Source of the DNA: a virus
DNA: 64,000 nucleotides
Virus record (IMG/VR): IMGVR_UViG_3300029915_001170
Location: 1 to 64,000 of that record
Reading direction: 5' to 3' (one strand)
Part shown: positions 1 through 9,510 of the stretch, piece by piece
Numbering within the stretch: position 1 is the stretch's first letter
How the letters are laid out: each line of letters starts with the position of its first letter
Program-made: the position numbers and the translations under genes
Notes under the pieces: model-generated
The model's database searches: none
Told to the model about the DNA's origin: nothing
What the model saw: the letters and a program-made list of their open reading frames with translations, nothing else

Positions 1-1041
1 TCGGCTATGAGTCCGAACGTCCCCGGCTGGCTGCAATATTTTGGCGACGGATCAAATGGCTCGAACACCAACGCCAGCGGCAACATGAGCGGCGAGTATA
101 ATTACACGACCTTCACCGTTCCTTATGGCAACACGGTGACGGTGAACTCTGCGGCAGGTTTGATCGTCCACGTATCCGGCGCCTGCACGATTGCAGGGAC
201 GATTGAAGCGAATGGCGCAATGGCTGGATATGGAAATGGCTACCCGATGGATAGCAGCGGTGGCGGTGGGTCGGGTGGTGGCACTGCTGCCGGTACTGCT
301 GGGCTACCCTATTACTACGCTACCAATATTGGTACGACTGGCGGTGGAGCGGCAGGAGCAGCAAACGGCGGAAACGGTGGAAATGGAGGTACGCTTTCCT
401 CCGGCCTTAAGCACAATTTCCTTGCCTTGGGAGCTGGGCTGGATGGCCTATATTCCTATGGCGGGGGTGGCAAGCAGGGAGGTAGCACAGGGGGAGCAGC
501 CGGAAATGGTGGAGCACCTGTCATCCTGATGTGCGCCTCGATAACGGGTACAGACGGCACTCACACGGGCATCATTGACGCGAGTGGAGGATACGGCGCA
601 CCTCCTGCTGCAAACTCTACAGGAGCAGGATCAGGTGGAGGCGGGGGTGTCGTAGTTCTTTCCTCGCAAGCTGCCGTTTCGACTTGGCCATCCATCTACA
701 CGGCTGGTGGTCCTGGGGGCCTGGTTACCGTGCCTGAGGCTGCGGCAACAAGCGGGACCTGCACGAGCCAGCCCAAAGCAACACTGGGCGTCACTTCCGG
801 GGCGCTGTCCAGTTGCACGGTGGTACAGGCTGGCGCAGGATGCGGCACAGGGACGAATGTAACTTTCAACATTCTGGGTGGCGGAGGGTCGGGCGGGACG
901 GTTACCCCGACGTGGAGCGGAGGCGCTTTGGCCTCTTGCACGGCGTCGGGCGGTTCCGGCTACACGGCGGCAACCTATACGACATCCGGAACGGGCGGAG
1001 ATGGCGGTGCTGGATGGAGCGCGGAGTTCCAAGGGTGGTAA
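1..1041 (+). CDS. Glycine-rich adhesin/tail-fiber-like protein, 5' end cut by window
   Basis: The frame is open to the left window edge, so the Met at position 7 may be internal and the gene is probably truncated. The product is dominated by Gly/Ala/Ser/Thr, with GG and GGGGSGGG runs at about residues 80-125 and 150-220, and ends in short Thr/Gly-rich beta-like repeats. Such polyglycine architecture is typical of phage receptor-binding adhesins and glycine-rich fiber tips. It lies 48 bp before an exported beta-helix protein on the same strand, and its GC content is clearly above that of the AT-rich module to the right. No catalytic motif is seen. Fiber or adhesin role is inferred from composition only. 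Confidence 0.5.
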   Translation, partial: SAMSPNVPGWLQYFGDGSNGSNTNASGNMSGEYNYTTFTVPYGNTVTVNSAAGLIVHVSGACTIAGTIEANGAMAGYGNGYPMDSSGGGGSGGGTAAGTAGLPYYYATNIGTTGGGAAGAANGGNGGNGGTLSSGLKHNFLALGAGLDGLYSYGGGGKQGGSTGGAAGNGGAPVILMCASITGTDGTHTGIIDASGGYGAPPAANSTGAGSGGGGGVVVLSSQAAVSTWPSIYTAGGPGGLVTVPEAAATSGTCTSQPKATLGVTSGALSSCTVVQAGAGCGTGTNVTFNILGGGGSGGTVTPTWSGGALASCTASGGSGYTAATYTTSGTGGDGGAGWSAEFQGW

Positions 1042-1089
1042 GTTAACTCGGCGACACATGTACGGCGTGCCGCAAAAAAGGTTAAATAT

Positions 1090-4000
1090 ATGAAACGATT
1101 TCTCATAGCACTAGTATTCATGCTTCTTCCTTGTGTAGTCCACGCCCAAGCGTGGAGTGGACTACTTTATCCATATGGATCAGGAACTTGCACTGGCGCA
1201 ACCCCAACAGGATGCGCGGTTGATTGGAGCGTAGCAGGCATACCGGGAGGTATTCCTACAGCAACACAAGCAGGTAGCACCATTACATCTACAGGTAGTG
1301 ATCAAACCTCAGCTATAAACACGGCTTTAGCCGCTTGCGGTGGATCGGTAGGAGCCGAGAAATATGTTAATCTGGCTGCCGGTACTTTTGTGATCGCTGG
1401 TACATTAACGGTTCCAAGTTACTGCTACCTTAATGGGCAGGGCGCGAATTCAACAATTCTGAATTTTACAGGTTCAAGCGGCAATGGTGCGATTATCCTT
1501 GGCTCATCCTCATTCCCAAGTACAGCCAATGATACTGCGGTTACTAGCGGACTAACGGCCGGATCTACTAGTGTCACGGTAGCCAGTGCTACCAATATCT
1601 CAGTTGGTAAGTTACTCACAGTCACAGAATTAAACTCTCTTGGCAACAACGTAAATTCGACTGGTACTGAAGGCTTCTGCAACTTTTGCGATGTATATGG
1701 AGGTTATAGGTCAAGTGGGCAGACCGTTCTAGTAACCGGCGTGAGCGGGACCACAATCACCATTTCACCTGGGCTATACTGGACGTTTGGGTCCACGTTG
1801 CCTAGCTGGGCAACGTCGCATACATATTACCCTGGCGCGAACGTTACCAATGGTGGAAACATCTATCAGGAAACCGCGGCGCCTACAGGTTCAGGCGGTA
1901 ATGGACCTTATAATTGCACAAGCGGCACAGGGTCTTTTTCAACAACTTCCGACGGAACTTGTACCTGGACACTATACGGATCAGGAACAACTACCGCTCC
2001 CTTAGCAACACCATTTTCTCCGTCAGCAATACAAGCCGGAGTAGAGAATCTGCAAATATATACGACAAATGCAGGAACAACTACAAGCGTTGGTGTCGAT
2101 GTTCTTGGTTCGATGTGCGAAAATTGTTTTGTACACGGAGTCGAGGTAAATTACACCGATGCAGACTATTTTGATTTCCATTACAGCTACGGCGGAGAGG
2201 TTAGCAACAACTACTTCTCAAACGCTATTTTCCACCAGCCTGGTACTTACGATTCGACTGGTCAAATCGATTTCTACACCTCAAAAATGAAAATTGAAAA
2301 TAATATATGCGAAAGAGGACATGATTGCATAGTCATTGAACGAGGGCCATCTGGTAACGTAATCAGCTATAACTATACTCTAGGCGAATTTGATCAAAAT
2401 TCACCTAACTTTATGATAGGTGGTATCGATTTCCATGGAGCAAATCCAGAATTTAACTTGCTTGAAGGGAATGTGCTGACAACCATTGATCTCGACTCAA
2501 TTTGGGGATCTAGTACACGCAATACAGAATATCGTAACTGGGTAATCGGCAGTTCAGACAATGGGTATCCATTAGCAGCAGGGCGTAATACAGTTACCTC
2601 CGGAAGTACATTACAGGTTTGTAGCGCATTAACATCGGGACATACCTGTAATCCATTTCAGGGAGCTAGAGCATTTCAGGCTTCCACGCTTTCAATAGGA
2701 AATAATGCGTTAGGCAATGTAATCGGTGGCCCTGAGCAAGAAAATAATATTGGATATGGTCCTGGACCCGGAGTAGGCGTAACGCCTTATAATAGTGGTA
2801 CCGGACAAACCGACGCTGTACAATATCCTGTTAACAGAAGTTATGATAGCCTTGTATATGGATGGTCCTTCGGCTATTCTGAAGCGGCGGACGATGGGGT
2901 TACAGCACCGGGCAATGCGGCTGATTCGACACTGGCATACTCTAGTGCTACCTTACACGGAAACTACGGAAATATTTCTAGTGCAATCGTATGGAAAACT
3001 GGGCTTACACACACACTACCCGCGTCATTCTATTTGAGTGCTAAACCATCTTGGTGGGGTACGACACTTTCTTATCCGGCTATTGGACCGGATGTTACTG
3101 GCGGCAGTGGTCCTGGCGGCCATGCGGCTCTTATTCCTGCACAGGCCTGCTATGCAGCAATGGGCGGAACACCTGGTAATGCGGGATCTCCATTAACTTT
3201 TAACGCGGCATCTTGTTATAGTGCAGGCTTACCTGTTGCTGTCACCCCAACATTTTCACCGGTGGCGGGGACCTACACCAGTACCCAGAGTGTTGCTATT
3301 ACGTCAACCACTCCGGGAGCATCGATTTACTATACTACAGACGGAAGTACTCCAACAACAGCATCATCATTATACTCTACGCCTATTTCGGTATCAGTTT
3401 CCGAGACTATCCAAGCGCTTGCAGTAGCGTCTGGTTATACAAACAGTCCGGTAGGCTCGGCAGCCTTTGTTATTGGAACACCGGTGGCAGCATCGGCTAG
3501 TTTTTCTCCTGCAGCGGGAACATATACTTCTATTCAATTAGTTACAATTAGTAGTTCCACTACCGGTGCTACAATCTGGTATAATACAACCGGTACATTT
3601 ACTGGCTGCACTACCACAACTTGCACGGGTGCAACCCAAGTAACGGGTACGGTATCAGTTGCATCGTCGGAAACCCTCTATGCTATTGTTACCTACGCAG
3701 GATATACTAATTCTGCAATAACTTCCGCGGCCTATACAATTAACCTACCTGCGGCTGCTCTCCCAACATTAACCCCCGGAGCGGGAACATATGTTGGAAC
3801 ACAATCTGTTACTATTGCAAGTACAACCCCGGGGGCAATACTCTATTACACGACAGATGGTACAACCCCGACACCATCCTCAACTCTATACACGGGTGCT
3901 ATTTCGGTTACTGTATCAGAAACAGTAAAAGCAATTGCAATAGCTCCGGGATACTCAAATAGCGCGATAGCCACCGCCGCATATGTAATCAACCTACCTA

Positions 4001-4605
4001 CTGCGAGTGCGCCAACTTTTTCACCGGGAACAGCAACGTATACTTCGGTACAAACGGTGTCTATCTCTAGTGGAACATCTGGTGCTACAATCTGGTATAA
4101 TACAACCGGTACATTTACTGGATGCAATACCACAACTTGCACAGGAGCTACCCAAGTAACGGGTTCTGTTACCGTATCAACGACACAAACGTTGTATGCA
4201 ATTGCTACTAAAATTGGATACAATAACTCTTCAACGAGTTCGGCCGTCTATACTATTAACATCACGTCCACGACTGCAACTCCTATATTCAATCCAATAG
4301 CAGGCGTATATACTACTACACAAACAGTTATAATTACCGATTCAACTCCTGGCTCGATCATCTATTATACAACAGATGGCACGACGCCCACTACTAGTTC
4401 TACCGTTTATACGGGTGGTATTTTGGTGGGTACAACAAAAACCATTAATGCATTAGCGGCGGCTTCTGGATATAATAATTCCGCAATTGCCGCTGCCCCA
4501 TATATAATCACAACAACGCCGGGAAACTGTGCAATGACCTTAGGCGGGGGTGCAATAATTACATTAGGAATCAATGGCAGTATTACACTAAGCAATTGTC
4601 ATTAA
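1090..4605 (+). CDS. Exported right-handed beta-helix protein with five chitobiase-like C-terminal repeats
   Basis: 1171 aa. Residues 1-20 form a Sec signal peptide (basic start, hydrophobic core, cleavage after HAQA). Residues about 30-700 have the Asn/Gly/Thr-rich pattern of pectate-lyase-type beta-helices. From about residue 715 there are five repeats of about 85 aa beginning FSP..GTYT, with YYTTDG(S/T)TP or IWYNTTGTF cores and ending in A..GY.NS; these match the chitobiase/beta-hexosaminidase C-terminal repeat family. The alternating repeat types are also near-identical at DNA level (about 3580-3620 and 4090-4140). Likely a surface-acting spike or depolymerase, or a host-derived exported enzyme; active residues cannot be assigned. 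Its N-terminus resembles the truncated ORF at 23560-23817. Confidence 0.7.
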   Translation: MKRFLIALVFMLLPCVVHAQAWSGLLYPYGSGTCTGATPTGCAVDWSVAGIPGGIPTATQAGSTITSTGSDQTSAINTALAACGGSVGAEKYVNLAAGTFVIAGTLTVPSYCYLNGQGANSTILNFTGSSGNGAIILGSSSFPSTANDTAVTSGLTAGSTSVTVASATNISVGKLLTVTELNSLGNNVNSTGTEGFCNFCDVYGGYRSSGQTVLVTGVSGTTITISPGLYWTFGSTLPSWATSHTYYPGANVTNGGNIYQETAAPTGSGGNGPYNCTSGTGSFSTTSDGTCTWTLYGSGTTTAPLATPFSPSAIQAGVENLQIYTTNAGTTTSVGVDVLGSMCENCFVHGVEVNYTDADYFDFHYSYGGEVSNNYFSNAIFHQPGTYDSTGQIDFYTSKMKIENNICERGHDCIVIERGPSGNVISYNYTLGEFDQNSPNFMIGGIDFHGANPEFNLLEGNVLTTIDLDSIWGSSTRNTEYRNWVIGSSDNGYPLAAGRNTVTSGSTLQVCSALTSGHTCNPFQGARAFQASTLSIGNNALGNVIGGPEQENNIGYGPGPGVGVTPYNSGTGQTDAVQYPVNRSYDSLVYGWSFGYSEAADDGVTAPGNAADSTLAYSSATLHGNYGNISSAIVWKTGLTHTLPASFYLSAKPSWWGTTLSYPAIGPDVTGGSGPGGHAALIPAQACYAAMGGTPGNAGSPLTFNAASCYSAGLPVAVTPTFSPVAGTYTSTQSVAITSTTPGASIYYTTDGSTPTTASSLYSTPISVSVSETIQALAVASGYTNSPVGSAAFVIGTPVAASASFSPAAGTYTSIQLVTISSSTTGATIWYNTTGTFTGCTTTTCTGATQVTGTVSVASSETLYAIVTYAGYTNSAITSAAYTINLPAAALPTLTPGAGTYVGTQSVTIASTTPGAILYYTTDGTTPTPSSTLYTGAISVTVSETVKAIAIAPGYSNSAIATAAYVINLPTASAPTFSPGTATYTSVQTVSISSGTSGATIWYNTTGTFTGCNTTTCTGATQVTGSVTVSTTQTLYAIATKIGYNNSSTSSAVYTINITSTTATPIFNPIAGVYTTTQTVIITDSTPGSIIYYTTDGTTPTTSSTVYTGGILVGTTKTINALAAASGYNNSAIAAAPYIITTTPGNCAMTLGGGAIITLGINGSITLSNCH

Positions 4606-4613
4606 ACGATTGC

Positions 4614-4660
4614 TAGATAGAAAAGCAGTAAGAGTTAACCTCTTACTGCTTTTCTATCTA
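4614..4660. terminator. Bidirectional intrinsic terminator between convergent genes
   Basis: A perfect 21-bp stem (4614-4634 with 4640-4660) closes a 5-nt loop, with T/A-rich flanks on both sides. It lies between the stop of the plus-strand beta-helix gene and the stop of the minus-strand RNA ligase gene, so it probably ends transcripts from both directions. Confidence 0.85.
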
Positions 4661-4671
4661 ATAGTTTTCCT

Positions 4672-5772
4672 TTATATTTCAATATCTTCTCTGAAAGTAT
4701 CGGTTGATTTAGGTTCAATCAATTTCCAAATAGTTTCGGACACATCTTTACCATCGAGCAACCCAAATAAAATTGATGCATAATATTTGTGATCGGTCTG
4801 TAAGAAAAATGCAGCGATATCTTTTCGTGTACCTCCACTCGGTTTACGATCTAGAATTCGTTGAGCCACAAATAGTATTTTGTAGTAATCATTGGTTAAT
4901 TGTAAATTCCATTTATTCAACCAGGCCTTAAATTCGGTGGGGATAATTTCATCTGCTGCCCAAGCAAGAAGTTCTTCATTTTTTCCGTCTCGATGCATTT
5001 CCCAGATAGTATGCGGATTTAATCCCGTCAAAATTCGATGCAATTGGCAATAGGTTTCAAATTTAATTTTGACTTTGAACCCAGTTGAGTATGTTGCAAC
5101 ATATCCTTCCTGATTTCGAATATTTTCTGCTACGCAAGTTTTTAAGTCTTTAACGTGATCTTTAACCAACGGTAATTCATTCGCGATGCAGTATGATTTT
5201 AAATCCGAACGCGATAATTCCTTACCGGTTTCATTGTGAATTGCGCCTAGGGTTACAAGGCCTTCAAAATCGTATTGCACGACTATTCTATTTTCTGAAA
5301 AAATAACTTCGGTTAACAGAGTATAATCCCGCGGAAGTTTTAATCGGGGGTACTTTTTTTGCAGCCATTCGGTTGCCCAATGAGCCTGGTCTGATTCAAA
5401 TGAACCACGAGTTGCTACATAATTTTGGTTGTCCCACGAATACAGTATGCCTAACGATCCGTCCATTTTAGTCGTTAACAGGGGAACTCCAGGAGGAAGA
5501 TTAATCTCTAGAGTCTCGGGATGTCGTGCGTCATTTAAGTTCCAAAATTTCGCAAACGGTCTAGCAACAATTTCTGTCGTATCCGTACGGTAAATTAGAC
5601 CTCGGCAAGAATTCATTTCGGGACCCCAGACTAAATCCTTGCTAAATTGAGCGATCTGGGTATAATTCAAAATTGCCAGAGGAAATGTTGAATGAAATTT
5701 TCTCGAGATAAATCGATTCTTAATTAATTCTTCTAAGATATCGACATTCATAATTTGATCTAGTTTAACCAT
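4672..5772 (-). CDS. T4 RNA ligase 1-like ATP-dependent RNA ligase
   Basis: 366 aa, close to the 374 aa of T4 Rnl1. Covalent nucleotidyltransferase signatures are in order: motif I KMDGSLG at residues 102-108 (Lys102 the predicted AMP-accepting lysine), a TEV motif near 154, motif IV EGYV at 222-225 and motif V KVKIKF at 233-238. The family seals single-stranded RNA breaks, classically tRNA anticodon loops cut by host nucleases. It is the last gene of the AT-rich operon, overlaps its upstream neighbour by 8 nt, and shares the module with a polynucleotide kinase/phosphatase and a second RNA ligase, which supports an RNA-repair role. Family assignment is strong; substrate is inferred. Confidence 0.9.
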   Translation of the reverse strand: MVKLDQIMNVDILEELIKNRFISRKFHSTFPLAILNYTQIAQFSKDLVWGPEMNSCRGLIYRTDTTEIVARPFAKFWNLNDARHPETLEINLPPGVPLLTTKMDGSLGILYSWDNQNYVATRGSFESDQAHWATEWLQKKYPRLKLPRDYTLLTEVIFSENRIVVQYDFEGLVTLGAIHNETGKELSRSDLKSYCIANELPLVKDHVKDLKTCVAENIRNQEGYVATYSTGFKVKIKFETYCQLHRILTGLNPHTIWEMHRDGKNEELLAWAADEIIPTEFKAWLNKWNLQLTNDYYKILFVAQRILDRKPSGGTRKDIAAFFLQTDHKYYASILFGLLDGKDVSETIWKLIEPKSTDTFREDIEI

Positions 5773-6136
5773 CGCAGTCGCTCTTTTCTATCGTTATGGT
5801 TTTATCTTCCATAATGACCGTTACCTTTAATTCCCCGTACATTAGCAATAACTCTTTAGCAAGAATACTTGCATGTTCGTAAATTTTTTCTGGTGTTGAT
5901 GGATACAAGGGATAATTAATTAAGCCTACGATAAATCCGGGTTCAAATCCATCTATATTTTTATCTGCCGAGCTAGTATAGATAAATTCCGTTGGTGTTA
6001 GCGATACGCATAAACCTTTTGAATCACAATAGTTATGCAAAATATCCCGAGCGGCATCCAATGTCTGAATCTTATCGGAATATGCCTCTCTGAGGCCAAC
6101 GAAAATATTTGCGGTAATTGAAGAACAAGTTTTCAT
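5765..6136 (-). CDS. Hypothetical protein
   Basis: 123 aa, soluble, with no recognised domain. It has an N-terminal helical part and a C-terminal strand-rich part ending in acidic DCDG. The start at 6136 follows an upstream stop by 15 bp and the end overlaps the RNA ligase start by 8 nt, so the two are probably translationally coupled. Placement suggests a role tied to the RNA-repair genes, but nothing in the sequence shows it. Confidence 0.7.
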   Translation of the reverse strand: MKTCSSITANIFVGLREAYSDKIQTLDAARDILHNYCDSKGLCVSLTPTEFIYTSSADKNIDGFEPGFIVGLINYPLYPSTPEKIYEHASILAKELLLMYGELKVTVIMEDKTITIEKSDCDG

Positions 6137-6151
6137 AGTTTTATTATAGCA

Positions 6152-6490
6152 TTATTCAGATAACTTTTCAAGCAAATTATGACCTAGTATTTCCTTTAAA
6201 ATTTCTGTCGCTTCATCCTGCCAATTCGGATTACTTACCCAAACGGTTGGCATTACTAATTCGTTATATCTATTTGGGTTAATAGTGATATGTTTTTCAG
6301 TGATCGATTCTATTATGCACACCTCAGAGACCTGCGTAAAGGTTGTTCCATAATTACCATCGTTTCCCCAGGTATATCCTAAAATTTTAAGTTTTAACCG
6401 CTGGTATTCGTCATAAATTATGGCAATTTCGTTTTCTATCTCTACACGATCGCGTATTGCAGCAAGAACTCGTTTTTCTAGTAAACACAT
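6152..6490 (-). CDS. Hypothetical protein, KLSE-tail family member 1
   Basis: 112 aa. It shares with the products of 6716-7042 and 7045-7377 a central Y.E(W/Y)Q segment (here YDEYQ, followed by KILGYTWG), a tryptophan-rich stretch (WVSNPNW) and the same C-terminal LEKLSE. The three are tandem paralogues separated only by one small unrelated gene. Function unknown. The stop sits 15 bp before the next start; the start lies directly after the stop of the 71-aa gene upstream. Confidence 0.75.
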   Translation of the reverse strand: MCLLEKRVLAAIRDRVEIENEIAIIYDEYQRLKLKILGYTWGNDGNYGTTFTQVSEVCIIESITEKHITINPNRYNELVMPTVWVSNPNWQDEATEILKEILGHNLLEKLSE

Positions 6491-6706
6491 TTACACCAAA
6501 CTTTTTGAAAATTCCAGTGCATCCATTACCTGTTCGATTAACCCATATTCATTATTGCATGGGTATTCGACATAATCTCCATTCGGATCCATAAGATTAA
6601 CCCACCCAGAATCCCGTTCGACTTGTATGACTATGCGGTAGCCTTCGGGTAGTTCTTGAGCGCATCTCTGTAATTGTGCATCGAGTTGTAATGGGTCAAA
6701 AGTCAT
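6491..6706 (-). CDS. Small hypothetical protein
   Basis: 71 aa, acidic, N-terminal helix followed by a VIQVERDSGWVNL strand pair and a C-terminal helix. It sits between two KLSE-tail paralogues, with its stop abutting the next gene's start and an AAAAT-type gap of 9 bp upstream. No family recognised. Confidence 0.65.
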   Translation of the reverse strand: MTFDPLQLDAQLQRCAQELPEGYRIVIQVERDSGWVNLMDPNGDYVEYPCNNEYGLIEQVMDALEFSKSLV

Positions 6707-6715
6707 AATATTTTC

Positions 6716-7042
6716 CTATTCCGATAATTTTTCAATCAATACTAGATTTACTTCGTTGGTTATACCGAGCATCGCTTCAATTTTCCAATTTTCATCGCTT
6801 ATCCATCGAGTAGGAAAAATAAATTCACATCCCTGACCACTATTAACAGTGATAAATTTTAAATTCCATTTACGATTATATACTGGTCGAATAGTTGTAT
6901 CTTTTGAACGACGTCCAAACCCCCAGGTATATCCTAAATTTTTCAATTTAATTGCCTGCCATTCGGCGTAAATGTGTTCAATCTCTTTTTCGATTAACTC
7001 GGTATTTTCGGCAACAATTTTAACTACTTCTACGGGAATCAT
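6716..7042 (-). CDS. Hypothetical protein, KLSE-tail family member 2
   Basis: 108 aa. It aligns with member 1 through IYAEWQAIKLKNLGYTWG (residues about 24-41), a PTRWISDENW stretch and the terminal LIEKLSE. The gene begins 2 bp after the stop of member 3. No known domain; the conserved Trp/Tyr residues suggest a small structured domain rather than a random leftover. Confidence 0.75.
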   Translation of the reverse strand: MIPVEVVKIVAENTELIEKEIEHIYAEWQAIKLKNLGYTWGFGRRSKDTTIRPVYNRKWNLKFITVNSGQGCEFIFPTRWISDENWKIEAMLGITNEVNLVLIEKLSE

Positions 7043-7044
7043 AC

Positions 7045-7377
7045 CTACTCCGACAATTTATCAATCAGTAATTTATTTTTCCGTCGTTTTAATTTCTTCC
7101 GAAGGCAATTTTTCCAATCCGGATTGTTAAGATAGGACACAGGAATTTTTAACGCACCTGATTTTCGAGCATTAATATAAATATCCGACTCTAATAATTC
7201 CATAGAAAGTACGTTTGCTTTTTGTTTTGAACTCCTGGCCCAAAAAGACGGTTTAACTAATCCAGTGCCTAGTTCTTCGATAAGTACATCTTGCCATTCA
7301 TCGTACAACGTTGCCGCATACGTCTTAATGGCAAGAAGATTTTTAATTGTTGTATTATATAAATCTTCAGAAATCAT
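7045..7377 (-). CDS. Hypothetical protein, KLSE-tail family member 3
   Basis: 110 aa, the most divergent of the three tandem paralogues. It keeps LYDEWQ in the N-terminal half, a PVSYLNNPDW stretch and the LIDKLSE terminus, but has a basic KKLKRRKNK insert near the end. Its start overlaps the stop of the Rnl5-type ligase gene by 1 nt. Function unknown. Confidence 0.75.
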   Translation of the reverse strand: MISEDLYNTTIKNLLAIKTYAATLYDEWQDVLIEELGTGLVKPSFWARSSKQKANVLSMELLESDIYINARKSGALKIPVSYLNNPDWKNCLRKKLKRRKNKLLIDKLSE

Positions 7378-8477
7378 TAGGACAGGTCCTCATCTGAAGA
7401 TTTATATTTTCGATTCAAAAATTTCAACGAAAGATTAAAACCACGGCGGGCGACTCTTGGCACTGCGGGAGTAATTACAATTCCCTCTCGAATATGCAAA
7501 CTTTTACCGGATACTGTTTCCATTCCGCCGCTTAGTTTTTCAAAAACACTGGGATCAAACGGTCCACGATATAAAATTGGCACCCAATACTTTTCAATAA
7601 ACGATTTACCGAACGTTGTTTCGATTTCATCAACCGATAACTCTCGTCCGTCGATTCGTATTCTAAAAAGTTTAATTGTCGGCTTATCTTGTCCGTACGA
7701 ATATCCAGGCTGACAAGGAATAACTTCCCCCACAAACTGAACATCAAAATTTTTAAGATCAATACTTTCGGGTTCTAATAGATCGCATTTTACTAGGTTG
7801 ATTAACCCAGAATTTTCTAATGCCTGCCAGTAAAGATTCTTTTCCGAGCGCTCTATTACTTGATCTCGCTCATTCATCCCCTTGCTAGTTACCCCGATTT
7901 CTCCTGTCTTTGAAAAATAGAAATTTCCCTGAGAACCGTGAATTTTTTCTGAAGTAATACAATCCTCACCAAATACAAATTCATCTGCAAACAGTCGAAA
8001 TTGTTCAACGTCGTGGTGGGCTGCTCGGGACCCGAAATTAACAGAGTCAAATGAATTAATAATTCCCGACATATTATATGGAATTACCGGCTGATATTTA
8101 TAGATTCCTAATTTTTCTGAAATATCCACATTAAGAGGGATATTCTCAACCGCATTCCATTCGGGGACGGTGGCAAGAACCCAATCAATTGGCAGAGTTA
8201 CTCCCTCACTTAATTCTCCACGCAGACGAACCTGTTTAACTCGATTATGTTCGGAACCGGTTAGATAACTAATACCGGTTGCTGAATTAACATATTCGCT
8301 TTTCAACGAATCCGGCAGAATTGCTCTCTCCGGCGCGAATACGATCACATCCCCATTTTGATATTGTCCCATACCAACAACAATTTGAAATTTGCCGGCT
8401 CGACCGATCTGCATACGATCTGCATTAGGGTGGGGCAGTAATTCAATCTTTGTCGCAAAGGTTTCCCAAATTGCCAT
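7377..8477 (-). CDS. Rnl5/DraRnl-type RNA ligase (DRB0094 family)
   Basis: 366 aa. The N-terminal third resembles the OB-fold appendage of Deinococcus DraRnl-type ligases. The nucleotidyltransferase domain follows: motif I EKIHGS at residues 177-182 with Lys178 as predicted nucleophile, a later VGEV motif III, REGIVITP motif IV and a basic SLKFLNRKYK motif V near the C-terminus. Known members seal nicked duplexes with an RNA 3'-OH strand. The gene lies just downstream of a polynucleotide kinase/phosphatase and upstream of a T4-Rnl1-type ligase, so one module carries two ligases of different classes. Confidence 0.88.
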   Translation of the reverse strand: MAIWETFATKIELLPHPNADRMQIGRAGKFQIVVGMGQYQNGDVIVFAPERAILPDSLKSEYVNSATGISYLTGSEHNRVKQVRLRGELSEGVTLPIDWVLATVPEWNAVENIPLNVDISEKLGIYKYQPVIPYNMSGIINSFDSVNFGSRAAHHDVEQFRLFADEFVFGEDCITSEKIHGSQGNFYFSKTGEIGVTSKGMNERDQVIERSEKNLYWQALENSGLINLVKCDLLEPESIDLKNFDVQFVGEVIPCQPGYSYGQDKPTIKLFRIRIDGRELSVDEIETTFGKSFIEKYWVPILYRGPFDPSVFEKLSGGMETVSGKSLHIREGIVITPAVPRVARRGFNLSLKFLNRKYKSSDEDLS

Positions 8478-8541
8478 AAATACTCCTTATTTCTTAAATA
8501 CCATACTCGTCCGATTTCCAATTAATTAGCGGGTTTCTTAT

Positions 8542-9510
8542 TTAGAAATTTCCAATCGCGCCGCAATGTTCACAGGTTTTTTTCGAATCAACTCCCAAAT
8601 TTGGGCAGGTTAATGAATGATGAGGAGTTCCCCGAACAGGAATACACTTAATACCGTTGGCCCGCCATGCTTTTTCAACAACCTGATATCTGTCGTCGAT
8701 TGCCATTAGAATTTGTTCCTTTGACACAAGGCCGAGTAATTCGTTGAGAATTTCACTTTTTGCGATATAGTCATGTCTAGAATCCCAACCGTGCCGCATA
8801 AAGATATGATCAAATGGGATTTGATAAAAATTTAGCCAAGCAATAGTCGCGTCTCCGCATGTAGAATGTCTGCCTGATACAATTAAAATTGTATGATCTT
8901 TAGCTAATTCACGAACCCACGCAGCAATCAATGGATAAACTCTATCCTTCCCTACTGCATCTTCATCGTATGGACTACGGATTCCAGTAGAATTGGCAAG
9001 GGTACCGTCTACATCTACAAGCACAATCTTTTTATTGGGATCAAGTTGCAACCTGCCACTCTTAAGAAATTGGCGGCAAATTACAGCTCGGCCAACATGA
9101 GATTTACCGATACGGCCTTCATCATGCTGAATACAATCTTCAAGGCTTGTTTCCATTCGATGAATATACGAAGAAACTTTCATATTTGCAGCAATGTTTT
9201 GCAACCTTGAAACAGAACTTAAAGAAAGATGGGTATTGTCCAGCAAAACCGAATAGCCATTAGATAAAAAATGTCGAATTTGAAGCTCTTCAACGGCAGC
9301 AACATCTTTTTCCAACGAGGTATCGGATGAATGTAACATTGATCGAATATCATCTCGATTAATCCGCACAATTTTTCTTTCTCTGTGTTGGTCGATATAC
9401 TCACGCGCCCAAGTGCTCTTACCGCTTCCCGATTCTCCTTGAACGATGGTGAGAGTAACAGCCCCAGCAATGTGGGGATTGTTTGCGGCTGGCGATTTAT
9501 GTTGCTGCAT
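8542..9510 (-). CDS. pseT: T4-type polynucleotide 5'-kinase/3'-phosphatase
   Basis: 322 aa (T4 enzyme 301). The N-terminal kinase domain has the P-loop GESGSGKST at residues 25-33; the C-terminal HAD phosphatase domain has DVDGT at 166-170 and later SGR and DD motifs. A C-terminal CP..(..)CEHCG cluster could bind zinc and is not part of the T4 protein as I know it. The enzyme would heal RNA ends to 3'-OH and 5'-phosphate for the two ligases downstream. Its 5' end overlaps the upstream HNH gene by 292 nt; the next internal Met lies past the P-loop, so the long overlap cannot be removed by moving the start. Confidence 0.9.
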   Translation of the reverse strand: MQQHKSPAANNPHIAGAVTLTIVQGESGSGKSTWAREYIDQHRERKIVRINRDDIRSMLHSSDTSLEKDVAAVEELQIRHFLSNGYSVLLDNTHLSLSSVSRLQNIAANMKVSSYIHRMETSLEDCIQHDEGRIGKSHVGRAVICRQFLKSGRLQLDPNKKIVLVDVDGTLANSTGIRSPYDEDAVGKDRVYPLIAAWVRELAKDHTILIVSGRHSTCGDATIAWLNFYQIPFDHIFMRHGWDSRHDYIAKSEILNELLGLVSKEQILMAIDDRYQVVEKAWRANGIKCIPVRGTPHHSLTCPNLGVDSKKTCEHCGAIGNF

